DNA of 11,795 bases from Flavobacteriales bacterium (GCA_007129985.1 SKUL01000216.1:1-11795); one strand, 5' to 3'; positions 1 to 7,984 are shown, numbered from the stretch's first letter. Program-made: numbers and translations. The notes: a model not told the origin generated them from the letters alone.

Positions 1-3000
1 CAGGGGCAAAACATGCTGGTGGTAAAATACGACCCCGATGGCTTTGAGTACTGGCGCTACAGCCACGATTACGACAACGGCAATGACGCAGCGGCATCAG
101 TTTGCGTAAACAGCAGCAACCGCATTTTTGTAACAGGCGCTACCCAGGCTCCCGCAGGTTATGCCGATATACTTACCATCAACCTCAACTCTGACGGAAC
201 CTTTGCATGGGAACAGGCCTACGACCACGACAATCTGCACGATATAGGCGTAAAGATCATACCCTCCGGCGGTGATGTTATTGTAACCGGTATCGGACAG
301 ATAGGAGCTACACAATGGCGTGTTCTCGCACTTAAATACAGCCAGGGCTTTGGTACTTTCGGTGGTGTTCAGTCATCCGGAAGCGGTACCGTAGCCTTCG
401 AAGAAGTGCGCGATATGGTGATTGACGACTCCGGCAACATCTACCTTGTGGGCAGCACCCTCAGCCTCACCAACGGCATGGATGTGATGCTTATCAAGCT
501 GGATGACGAACTGAATATTGAGTGGACACAAACCTGGGATGGCAGCGGACAGGCAGACCACGGCTATGGCGTACGCGTGGCACCCAACGGCGATGTATAT
601 GTGTGCGGAACTACGCGAACCTCTTCGCAGGGCGACGATGCCTTACTGCTCAAATACAACGCAAGCGGAAACCTTGTATGGAGCCAAACCTACAACGGCT
701 CTCACAACGGCGATGATACAGCCGAAAGCATGGAATGGCACCCCGACGGCTACCTCTACCTAACTGGAAGCAGCTATGTGGTAAGCAACTTAGACTATCT
801 TACCCTCAAGTACGACACCGACGGCGCACTACTCTGGGAAATCAACTACAACAGCCCCTACAACAAAAACGACCGCGCCACCAATATGGCCATTGACGAC
901 GAAGGAGATATTATCGTATCCGGCCAGTGCGAGATTAACGATTCGACTACGACGTATTATACGGTGAAGTATGTGGAGCGAATAGTTACTAATCCCACAA
1001 GTGAAATATCATTCCAGTCTTCAAAATACTTCACCCCCAATGTGGGACAAATTCGAAGAACAGACGGCACATTAGCGGAAGAAGTGGTTTTTATTAGTCG
1101 CAATGATTATCCGGGAGTTTTTGTACAAAACGATAAATTGAGCTATGTGTTTTTATCTCCAGACACTGCATCAGTTGATAGCTTGCGAACGGACACCTTG
1201 TACAGGGTTGATATGGTTTTGAATGACGACAACAAAGACCAGAAGATATATCCGCTTGAGCGTTTGGATTATTTTGAGAATTTCTATCTGGGCTACATGG
1301 AACAGATGAGGGAAAGAATACATCCCGGTAACCGTCTGGTTAGTTTTGATGTTTGGAGAGATACCGATTTATTTCTGTCTAACCTTAATTCAGGCGTGGT
1401 TCAGACATTTGTATGTAAGCCCGGATTCAATGCAGAAGACATAAGATGGACATACGAAGGCGCAGATACCGTTTTAGTTCAAAACAATGAACTTCTTATA
1501 TATACTCCACAAGGGAATATTCAGTTTAGCCAACCCCATGCATGGCAACTGGATGCAACCGGCAATGAAATTCCTATCTCTTGGCAACCTGAGTACATTG
1601 TAGAAAATGGTAAGGTGAGCTTTGTTTTAGAGAGCTTCAACTCAAACTATCCTCTTGTTATTTCGGTTGAAAAAGTTCATGGCAGTGCTTCATCTTCTTC
1701 AGAAGTACCGGAGTGGGCAACATATTACGGAGGAAATAACCAAGACGCTGCACGCGATATTGCTAATAATGGTGAAATGTATGGCGTGGCAGGGGGCACA
1801 AGAAGTTCTGTTTTTCCGACCCCTGGAGAATCCATTTTTGACTCGGATTTCAATGGAGATGAAGACGCGTTTGTTGCGATGTTTACTATGGAAAATAATA
1901 ACGTTTGGACAACCTACATGGGTGGGGACGAACAGGATCGGGCCAATGGGATTACAATGAATCAAGATAATGCCTTTATATGCGGTATCGCTTCAAGGAA
2001 CAATGTCAACGTATTTTCATACGCGTACAATAACAGTTCGGGTAGTTTTGTATCATCCTACACCTATTCTGATGGATTCATTGCCGGATTCAACGTACAG
2101 AATGGCGCTCTAACTTGGTCAACCTATTTTGGGGACTTTGGACTTGAACCGAAAGCGATTGCTTTGGATGCCTCGAACAATATTTATGTTACTGGAAATG
2201 CATTCTATTCTAGTGTAGTGTCAAACTGCGAATCAACAGAAAGTGCAGGTTATTCTGTTTGTAACCCTGGAAACGGCGCATTTATCCAGCCTTTTCATGC
2301 CGGGGGTGGTTTTTTCGCCTTTGATGGCTTTATCGCAAAGTTTAGCGCCGCTACTGAACTTGTTTGGAGTACATTGTTCGGAGGCAGTGGAGATGAATGG
2401 TTCAAGGATCTGGCCATTGATGACTCAAACAACAAGCTTTATATTGTTGGTGGTACGACTAGTCCAAGAATTGGTTCACCGTCATGTGACATTAGTTTCG
2501 ATACTCCAACTTCATTTCCTTTGTGCGATAATAATGGATACTTTCAAACTAGTATTAATGGCAATAATGTAGTTGGGTCAGATGATGGTTTTATCTTAAG
2601 ATTTTCTACTGATGGTCAACTTGAATGGTCCACATACTTTGGTGGAATCGGGTCTGATATCGCAACTGGTGTGGATGTCGGTGATGATGGCAACGTATTT
2701 ATAACTGGCATTACTACGACCCAAAACTACTCAAGTAGCTCTTGTGAGGCTCCAAATGATCTTGGTTTTCCAAGTTGTGCAACTGGCAGCAGTTATTCAG
2801 AGTCTTATGGTGGAGGGGCAAGTGACGCCTTTATAGCCAGGTTTAATACAAATACTGACCTTGTTTGGTCAAGCTATTTTGGAGGAGGCGCAAGAGAATT
2901 GTTGTCTATTGGTGGTGGGCCAAAAGTTAAGGCATATCAATCATCCATTTATTTAGGAGGAAGTACTGAAAGCGGTGCAAATTTCTGGAATCCAATTCCA

Positions 3001-3597
3001 ACCACCTTCAATTCTGATTACTACAATCAAAGTGAGCATAGTGGTGAAAGCTCATTAGGCTACACTCCTGATTGCTTTGTTACTAAATTCGATGCTCTGA
3101 ACGAATTAGTTTGGTCAACTTACTATGGTGGTAGTGGTGGAATCAATGAATTTGGCAATCTTTCGATAGCTGACAATAAAGTAATCATAGTTGGCCAAAC
3201 TTCTTCTGCAAACCTGCCAGTAAATTGTGATAGTGAATCTAATCAATACTGTAGCACGGTATTTACAGCTAATCACGATGCATTTATAGCGCAATTAAAA
3301 TATGATGTGTCGGCAAGCATTTTTTCTAATGACGAAAGTTTCAATTTGAAGCTAACGTGTTTTCCGAACCCTGCAACTGATGTGGTGAATGTAGTAATTC
3401 CTGACGAATTAGTAAGAAATGATTCGTCAATAAGATTATTAAATGTTGTGGGTATGACCTTGATGGAGCAGAATTTATTAAATCTCTCACAATCTGGCAC
3501 TATAACTCTAAACACATCGGATTTACCAAGAGGAGTATATATCATCAGTCTAAATTCGGGTCAAAGTTTGGTTAGTGGCAAATTCACCAAGATGTAA
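1..3597 (+). CDS. Secreted multi-propeller protein: N-terminal propeller, DUF7948, SBBP repeats, T9SS sorting domain (5' partial)
   Basis: The frame is open to base 1 (Q-G-Q-N precedes the first ATG at 13), so the true start and signal peptide lie outside the window and the Met at 13 is internal. Residues below count from that Met. Residues 1-325 hold about six blades of 50 residues with patterns such as LLLKYNASGNLVW and IYLVGST. Residues 337-565 match DUF7948: the F-x-x-N-x-G-Q motif (F340-Q346), then YLGY and YEGAD. Residues 568-1095 carry seven SBBP-type blades, each beginning W-(S/T/A)-(T/S)-Y/L-(F/Y/M)-G (for example VWSTLFGG, EWSTYFGG). The last four have paired-Cys loops. Residues 1115-1194 form a T9SS type A domain (FPNPATD from F1117; GVYIISL near the end). 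The family is exported to the surface or medium; the ligand is unknown. Base composition drops near 900-1000, between the first propeller and DUF7948, suggesting a mosaic gene. The next gene starts 5 bases after the stop. Confidence 0.93.
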   Translation, partial: QGQNMLVVKYDPDGFEYWRYSHDYDNGNDAAASVCVNSSNRIFVTGATQAPAGYADILTINLNSDGTFAWEQAYDHDNLHDIGVKIIPSGGDVIVTGIGQIGATQWRVLALKYSQGFGTFGGVQSSGSGTVAFEEVRDMVIDDSGNIYLVGSTLSLTNGMDVMLIKLDDELNIEWTQTWDGSGQADHGYGVRVAPNGDVYVCGTTRTSSQGDDALLLKYNASGNLVWSQTYNGSHNGDDTAESMEWHPDGYLYLTGSSYVVSNLDYLTLKYDTDGALLWEINYNSPYNKNDRATNMAIDDEGDIIVSGQCEINDSTTTYYTVKYVERIVTNPTSEISFQSSKYFTPNVGQIRRTDGTLAEEVVFISRNDYPGVFVQNDKLSYVFLSPDTASVDSLRTDTLYRVDMVLNDDNKDQKIYPLERLDYFENFYLGYMEQMRERIHPGNRLVSFDVWRDTDLFLSNLNSGVVQTFVCKPGFNAEDIRWTYEGADTVLVQNNELLIYTPQGNIQFSQPHAWQLDATGNEIPISWQPEYIVENGKVSFVLESFNSNYPLVISVEKVHGSASSSSEVPEWATYYGGNNQDAARDIANNGEMYGVAGGTRSSVFPTPGESIFDSDFNGDEDAFVAMFTMENNNVWTTYMGGDEQDRANGITMNQDNAFICGIASRNNVNVFSYAYNNSSGSFVSSYTYSDGFIAGFNVQNGALTWSTYFGDFGLEPKAIALDASNNIYVTGNAFYSSVVSNCESTESAGYSVCNPGNGAFIQPFHAGGGFFAFDGFIAKFSAATELVWSTLFGGSGDEWFKDLAIDDSNNKLYIVGGTTSPRIGSPSCDISFDTPTSFPLCDNNGYFQTSINGNNVVGSDDGFILRFSTDGQLEWSTYFGGIGSDIATGVDVGDDGNVFITGITTTQNYSSSSCEAPNDLGFPSCATGSSYSESYGGGASDAFIARFNTNTDLVWSSYFGGGARELLSIGGGPKVKAYQSSIYLGGSTESGANFWNPIPTTFNSDYYNQSEHSGESSLGYTPDCFVTKFDALNELVWSTYYGGSGGINEFGNLSIADNKVIIVGQTSSANLPVNCDSESNQYCSTVFTANHDAFIAQLKYDVSASIFSNDESFNLKLTCFPNPATDVVNVVIPDELVRNDSSIRLLNVVGMTLMEQNLLNLSQSGTITLNTSDLPRGVYIISLNSGQSLVSGKFTKM

Positions 3598-4740
3598 TTC
3601 TCATGCTATTCACACTATTTGTGAGAGTTGTAATATTATTGTCATTAATTGTTGTAGGAGTAACCAACAGCTGTTATTCACAGTTATGGCAAGATGTAGG
3701 TGGGGGTACTTCTTTTAATGTTAGAAATTTCTTCAATGATACGATCAATAATGTTCTTCATGTTTCCGGACAATTCCGCTATGTGAATGACACTTTGGAA
3801 ACCAAAGGGTATGCCATCTGGAATGGAAATCAATGGTTAATCCCAGAAGCGGAGCTTGATAATTATTGCGTTTTCGCAAATTGTCAATTGATTAATAGCG
3901 TAGTAGTATATAATGATACAACTTATGCATCTGGAATTTATGGCGATTTGCTTTGGAAAAATGCAGGTAATCAATGGGTGCCTACTGGCTATCCAAATGC
4001 TCCTGGCCGGTTATCCATAGCAAATGACAAGCTCTTTTTTACTGGAATATTCCAGAATATATCGGATCAGGCTGTTGCCCATATTTCAGTTTTAGAATCG
4101 TCTGAATGGATCCAATTTGGTGAACCTCTTGATTTCTTACCTTTTCACTCTGTAAATGGAGTAATTTATTATCAAGGGAACTATTACTTTTACGGTAACT
4201 TCAATTTACAAAATGGCCTTAATGAGATTATTTTATGGAATGGAAGCGAATGGGAATCATTGGCTGGCGGAATCACAGGCAATTCCTGGGTAAACAAAAC
4301 CGCCGTATTCCAAGACCTTTTATTTGTCGGAGGATATTTTTTTGCTTCAGATGGAAATGCATCAGATTTTTTGGCTTGCTGGAATGGAGATGAATGGCTT
4401 GACCCATTCCCTAACGTCACCTTTTTTGCACAAGTACTGGATTTATACGTGTCGGGCGAGAAATTGTACATTTTAGCGCCATTTACTTTTGAAGGGTCAG
4501 ATAAGTATTATGCAATTGGAGTTTTCGATGGAAACGAATTTTGTACAATAGGTGGGTATGGCAGTTTTTTCGATACCGAAATTGATGTAGCAGTTGGAAA
4601 AATAGTTGTATTCGATGATAACATTATTGTATCCGGGAAGAGTCTTTTTGGGCAATCCTTCCCGCACATATCACAACTGCCATTGACGACTCCATTTGAT
4701 ACCTGCATCACCGTTCAGAGCATTACCTCAGTTTCACCCC
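950..4740. other. AT-rich block with both edges inside coding sequences
   Basis: Hand counts of single 60-base rows give 53% GC (row 61), 63% (541), 50% (841), 43% (901) and 40% (961). Inside the block they give 45% (1141), 32% (2521), 42% (2701), 32% (3421), 33% (3721) and 45% (4621). After it they give 52% (4741), 65% (4921) and 60% (5401). Edges are approximate. The left edge falls in the first CDS between its N-terminal propeller and DUF7948. The right edge falls in the second CDS just before its T9SS domain. Tyr codons also shift from mostly TAC before about 900 to more TAT inside. No transposase, integrase or tRNA is seen at either edge. Recombination between related secreted-protein genes is my inference. 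Confidence 0.55.
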
Positions 4741-4997
4741 GTTTAACGAATTCGCTATCCATATTCCCCAACCCCACCTCATCTCACCTCACCCTCACCG
4801 GCAGCGCACTACTGCCCGGCAGTGAGCTTAAGGTCTATAATGTGGCGGGGCAACAGGTTTACAGCGAGGTACTGCCATACGCACACGAAACCCACATCCT
4901 GGATGCGCGCCGCTTTGGCCCCGCGGGCATGTACCTGCTGCACCTCAACACCCCCGGCCACACGCCCGTAGTTAAGAAGGTGGTGGTGCAGGAGTAA
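3603..4997 (+). CDS. Secreted beta-propeller/Kelch-like protein with T9SS type A sorting domain
   Basis: A 464-residue protein. Residues 1-26 form a Sec signal peptide: a short basic start, a hydrophobic run (VVILLSLIVVGV) and a probable cut after CYS or SQ. The body has loosely repeated blades with the motif W-N-G-x-x-W at residues 73 (WNGNQW), 212 (WNGSEW) and 260 (WNGDEW). Each follows a stretch like LFVGGYF, as in Bacteroidota proteins that form beta-propellers. Residues 385-464 are a T9SS type A C-terminal domain (FPNPTS from F388; LKVYNVAGQQVY; GMYLLHLN), which predicts export through the Por/T9SS channel and removal or anchoring of this tail. It starts 5 bases after the preceding stop, so co-transcription is likely. 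No Shine-Dalgarno is seen. The body is AT-rich, but the sorting domain is GC-rich (65% in row 4921), a sharp internal switch. No enzymatic motif is recognised and the ligand is unknown. Confidence 0.9.
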   Translation: MLFTLFVRVVILLSLIVVGVTNSCYSQLWQDVGGGTSFNVRNFFNDTINNVLHVSGQFRYVNDTLETKGYAIWNGNQWLIPEAELDNYCVFANCQLINSVVVYNDTTYASGIYGDLLWKNAGNQWVPTGYPNAPGRLSIANDKLFFTGIFQNISDQAVAHISVLESSEWIQFGEPLDFLPFHSVNGVIYYQGNYYFYGNFNLQNGLNEIILWNGSEWESLAGGITGNSWVNKTAVFQDLLFVGGYFFASDGNASDFLACWNGDEWLDPFPNVTFFAQVLDLYVSGEKLYILAPFTFEGSDKYYAIGVFDGNEFCTIGGYGSFFDTEIDVAVGKIVVFDDNIIVSGKSLFGQSFPHISQLPLTTPFDTCITVQSITSVSPRLTNSLSIFPNPTSSHLTLTGSALLPGSELKVYNVAGQQVYSEVLPYAHETHILDARRFGPAGMYLLHLNTPGHTPVVKKVVVQE

Positions 4998-5054
4998 CGT
5001 GCTGGGCTTGCTCAAATGGCGGAGGCCTCGCAGACCACCCCACCCCCGCATTAC

Positions 5055-5062
5055 TATCTTTG
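5055..5062 (+). promoter_or_regulatory. Bacteroidota -7 promoter element (TAnnTTTG)
   Basis: TATCTTTG matches the TAnnTTTG -7 consensus of Bacteroidota housekeeping promoters and is followed by C, as often seen. No convincing TTG -33 box lies at the usual distance of about 20 bases, so this is a half-supported promoter. Transcription would begin near 5067-5070. That leaves a leader of only about 12 bases before the ATG at 5081, and it excludes the in-frame TTG at 5060 as the start of this transcript. Confidence 0.5.
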
Positions 5063-5080
5063 CAGCCCCAACACACTGCC

Positions 5081-6319
5081 ATGTCGCACTGGAAAAAGTA
5101 CAGCAAAGCCGAGATAAGAGAGCGGGTTTTTGAAGCCCTGCAGCAGAATGTGGATTTCTACAAGGCCGGCACGCTGGGTGTACCGGGCTCGCACCTCGAC
5201 GACAAGGTGTTTTACCAGGACGCGCCCTTCCTCAAGGATGCGCCCTTCCTTACCACCATGATTCACAACCCCAACCATATCGGGTGCCACACCATGGGCG
5301 AGTCGGAGTCGTTTTTTCAGGGAACGCAGGCCATTGAGCAGGAATTGATTGCCCTGTGCGCCGAGGATATTCTGCGGGCCGAGCCGGGTTCTTGCGACGG
5401 TTACGTGGCGTCGGGTGGCACCGAAGCCAACCTGCAGGCCGTGTGGATTTACCGCAACTACTTTATGCAGGAAATGGGCCTGAGCGCCGGTGAAATTACT
5501 TTGCTGTGCTCCTCGGACGCGCACTACTCGGTTTACAAAGCCGCAGATGTACTGGGCGTAAACATTCATGTTGTACCGGTGGATGCCGATTCGCGTGCTT
5601 TAAACCAGACGGCCATTGAAAAAGCAGTGAGCACGGCCGTACAAAAGGGCTGCAAGGCCTTTGTTGTGGTGGCCAATATGATGACCACCATGTTTGGCTC
5701 GGTGGATGACCCCACCTTGTACAGCGCCGCCATCAGGGCCAGCGGCACTCCCTTTAAAATGCACGTGGACGGTGCCTACGGAGGTTTTGTTTTTCCGTTT
5801 ACGCACCCCAACAACCCCCTTGATTTTCAAAACCCCGATGTGTGCTCCGTAACCCTCGACGCCCATAAAATGGTGCAGGCACCTTACGGAACCGGTATTT
5901 TCCTGGTGCGAAAAGACTGGATGCATTTCGCCAATACCCGCGAGGCGAGTTATGTAGAAGGCGAGGACTATACCCTTGTGGGGAGTCGCTCAGGGGCCAA
6001 TGCAGTGGCGGTTTGGATGATTCTGATGACCTACGGGCGCTTTGGTTGGGAGGAAAAAATGAGTATCCTCCTGAAGCGCACCGACTGGCTGTGTGCGCGG
6101 CTGGACGAGAAAGGACTACACTATTTCAGAAATCCCCATGCCAATATCGTTACCATGCGGGCCGAAAGCGTACCCGCCGAAGTGGCAAGACGCTACGGAC
6201 TGGTTCCCGACAACCACGCCCAACCCAATTGGTACAAGGTGGTGGTGATGGAGCACGTTACCATAGAGCGCTTGCTGCCACTCGTTGCCGAGCTGCCAGA
6301 TCTTGTTAAAAGTGTCTAA
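5081..6319 (+). CDS. Group II PLP-dependent amino-acid decarboxylase
   Basis: A 412-residue cytoplasmic enzyme of the pyridoxal-phosphate decarboxylase superfamily (relatives of MfnA, histidine, glutamate and aromatic-L-amino-acid decarboxylases). It should remove the alpha-carboxylate of an amino acid to give an amine and CO2. Visible landmarks are: NPNHIGCHT at about 63-71; the cofactor phosphate loop SGGTEAN at 111-117; His148 in SSDAHYS, expected to stack on the PLP ring; Asp230 in HVDGAYGG, expected to bind the pyridine nitrogen; Lys263 in DAHKM, the Schiff-base lysine; and GSRSG at 301-305. All key residues are present and the length suits MfnA-like members, so it should be active. The substrate cannot be read from sequence; Asp, Tyr, Glu and His are all possible. 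I chose the ATG at 5081 over the in-frame TTG at 5060 because a -7 box overlaps the TTG. The gene is GC-rich, unlike the block before it. Confidence 0.92.
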   Translation: MSHWKKYSKAEIRERVFEALQQNVDFYKAGTLGVPGSHLDDKVFYQDAPFLKDAPFLTTMIHNPNHIGCHTMGESESFFQGTQAIEQELIALCAEDILRAEPGSCDGYVASGGTEANLQAVWIYRNYFMQEMGLSAGEITLLCSSDAHYSVYKAADVLGVNIHVVPVDADSRALNQTAIEKAVSTAVQKGCKAFVVVANMMTTMFGSVDDPTLYSAAIRASGTPFKMHVDGAYGGFVFPFTHPNNPLDFQNPDVCSVTLDAHKMVQAPYGTGIFLVRKDWMHFANTREASYVEGEDYTLVGSRSGANAVAVWMILMTYGRFGWEEKMSILLKRTDWLCARLDEKGLHYFRNPHANIVTMRAESVPAEVARRYGLVPDNHAQPNWYKVVVMEHVTIERLLPLVAELPDLVKSV

Positions 6320-6392
6320 AAAACAATAGACGTGTACGATACGGTATGATTCGGGCACGAGGCTTGCTTGAAAATGGCCAAAACATACAGCC

Positions 6393-7190
6393 ATGAAAAC
6401 CTCAGTCCTTTTTTCCCTGTTTTTGGCACTTTTGATTGCAGTTCCTGCCGACGCCAACACTCCGGTTCATTCGTCCTACGAACCCCACACCGATATCTTT
6501 TTTGGCCCCATGATGGTCCTTCCGCGAGGCATGATGCGCGATGACGTAAAAACCATGGGTGTATGGGAGCTGGGGTTTGCCCGGCAGATTAAGCAAACAC
6601 CCTTACATCTGGGCTTTAGCATGGGGCTGGGTTCATACGGATCCTACCAAACCGAGGTGCCCTATTTTGACAACGGGCAGTGGTTGAATACCAGATTTAA
6701 AGTAAATGACAACGTGCGCACCTTTTTCACGAGCCTCAGATACGACTTCCGGCAAAATGCCACGCTGGTGCCCTACGCGCAAGTAAAATTCGGCAATTAC
6801 AGAATGTCGTCGCGATACAGAATTGAAGACCCCATGAGTGACCCCGATTGCCCTAAGGATTTCGAAAATGAACTCATGCACGCCGATAATACCTGGATTT
6901 ACGGCGGCAGCCTCGGATTGCGCTTTCAGCCGCTGGCCAACGCTACCGAGAGCAGAGATCGTTTTACTATTGATGTGTACGGAGGCTTTATGCGGGGCAA
7001 CATCATCCATTACGCGGCCCACAACGCGCCCCACGGCGGTGCCATGGTGAACGGCCCGATACAGGTAGGCGACGACCTCTTTATCCACCGCGAGGCAAAC
7101 TATATTGCCAACCAGTACCACGGCACCAATGTGTACCGAAGCCCGTTGGATACCATTGAGTTTGGTCTGCGTCTGGGGGTGAGGTTTTGA
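6393..7190 (+). CDS. Predicted outer-membrane beta-barrel protein, function unknown
   Basis: A 265-residue protein not assignable to a named family. Residues 1-21 form a clear Sec signal peptide (K2, hydrophobic core LFSLFLALLIAV, likely cut after ADA). There is no Cys at the cut site, so it is not a lipoprotein. The mature part alternates polar and hydrophobic residues in strand-like stretches ending in aromatics (LHLGFSMGLG, TFFTSLRYDF, LVPYAQVKFG, WIYGGSLGLRF, FTIDVYGGF). It ends IEFGLRLGVRF, and a C-terminal Phe in a final strand is the usual BAM signal of outer-membrane barrels. The number of strands suggests a small 8- to 10-strand barrel. It follows the decarboxylase by 73 bases in the same direction. 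No -7 box is seen in that gap, so read-through is possible. It converges on the response-regulator gene. A role in envelope structure or transport is inferred only from the fold. Confidence 0.82.
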   Translation: MKTSVLFSLFLALLIAVPADANTPVHSSYEPHTDIFFGPMMVLPRGMMRDDVKTMGVWELGFARQIKQTPLHLGFSMGLGSYGSYQTEVPYFDNGQWLNTRFKVNDNVRTFFTSLRYDFRQNATLVPYAQVKFGNYRMSSRYRIEDPMSDPDCPKDFENELMHADNTWIYGGSLGLRFQPLANATESRDRFTIDVYGGFMRGNIIHYAAHNAPHGGAMVNGPIQVGDDLFIHREANYIANQYHGTNVYRSPLDTIEFGLRLGVRF

Positions 7191-7231
7191 GAGAGGTCTG
7201 AGCTACCCGTGTTTAACGCTGTTGAATAGGA

Positions 7232-7984
7232 CTACCCCAAAAACCGCTGCATAAAATCGGCCTTGCGATGCCGGCTTAACTTGGCCTGATGACCGTCGGC
7301 CAACTCTACGTAGCCCCCGCCCTCGCGGTGGTAGGCCCGCACGTGGCTCAGGTTTATGATGGTGCTTTGGTGAATCCGGAAAAACCCGAAATCCAGCAGC
7401 AGCGCCTCGTAGGTGCCGAGCGAGCGCGACGCGGTGATGCGTTTTTCGCTCAACAGATGGATGTGCGTGTAGTTTGCATCGCCCTCCAACCTTACAATTT
7501 CGCCAAGCGCAATCACGTCGAAACCGCCAAGGTGCGGAACAACCAGTTTGTTGATGGTACGGTCCTCCCCAAAACCGTCCACCAGCACCTTAAGTCGCTT
7601 TTCTGAGCTTGCTTTGAGCAGTGAGATTTTTTCTGCCAATTGCTCCACTACTTTTTTCATTTCGCGGATTTTAATGGGCTTCATCAGGTAGCCCAACGCG
7701 CTGAATGCAAAAGCCTTGATGGCATATTCGTCGTAGGCGGTCACAAAAACCACTTCGAAGTTTTTGTTTTCAATTTTCTGAAGAATGTCAAAGCCGGTTC
7801 CTTCCCTGAGCTGAATATCCAGAAAAACCACATCGGGTTGAAGTGTGTGAATGGCCTGCACTGCGTCGGTTATGTTGGCCGCCTCACCTGCTACTTCCAG
7901 TTGTTCGGAAAAATGCTGCTCGATAAGGTTGCGCAGCAGAAAACGCGCATCGTTCTCGTCGTCCACAATCACGGCCTTTATCAT
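7232..7984 (-). CDS. LytTR-family two-component response regulator
   Basis: A 250-residue cytoplasmic transcription regulator. Residues 1-120 form a receiver domain with a full active site: acidic pair D8/D9 (IVDDE), phospho-acceptor D56 (VVFLDIQ), T82 (FVTAYDEYA) and K102 in the YLMKPI motif. Residues 147-250 are a LytTR DNA-binding domain (GEIVRLEGDANYTHIHL, RIHQSTIINLSHV, VELADGHQAKLSRHRK), which typically binds imperfect direct repeats upstream of its targets. The start codon overlaps the stop of the kinase gene in ATGA, so the two are translationally coupled and form a cognate pair: the kinase should phosphorylate D56. The 3' end faces the barrel gene across 41 bases, in which I see no hairpin terminator. 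Target genes cannot be identified here; the upstream T9SS gene or the kinase promoter are candidates only by position. Confidence 0.95.
   Translation of the reverse strand: MIKAVIVDDENDARFLLRNLIEQHFSEQLEVAGEAANITDAVQAIHTLQPDVVFLDIQLREGTGFDILQKIENKNFEVVFVTAYDEYAIKAFAFSALGYLMKPIKIREMKKVVEQLAEKISLLKASSEKRLKVLVDGFGEDRTINKLVVPHLGGFDVIALGEIVRLEGDANYTHIHLLSEKRITASRSLGTYEALLLDFGFFRIHQSTIINLSHVRAYHREGGGYVELADGHQAKLSRHRKADFMQRFLG

Noticed and set aside
1655..2572. Alternative-frame open frames inside the first gene (1655-1960, 2243-2572)
   Set aside because: The main frame runs through them with clear repeats; these are out-of-frame shadows and show no frameshift.
5022..5029. GAGGCCTC palindrome between the second secreted gene and the decarboxylase
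   Set aside because: It has no loop and no T-run, and is as likely to be chance in GC-rich sequence.
5060..5080. TTG at 5060 as the decarboxylase start
   Set aside because: The codon lies within a -7 promoter box, and the extra residues (LQPQHTA) do not resemble a conserved N-terminus.
5219..5251. Apparent tandem duplication giving DAPFLKDAPFL in the decarboxylase
   Set aside because: As far as I recall, relatives carry a similar P-F-L-x-D-A-P-F stretch before N-P-N-H-I-G, so it looks like family sequence rather than a recent duplication.
5054..5569. A 171-codon open frame antisense to the decarboxylase
   Set aside because: It is a shadow of a well-supported gene, with no motif and no upstream signal.
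6314..6331. GTCTA/TAGAC hairpin overlapping the decarboxylase stop as a terminator
   Set aside because: The stem has only five base pairs, is AT-rich and has no T-run after it.
7193..7211. On the minus strand, GGGTAGCTCAGAC resembles a tRNA D-arm
   Set aside because: The gap is only 41 bases and there is no acceptor stem, anticodon arm or T-arm around it.
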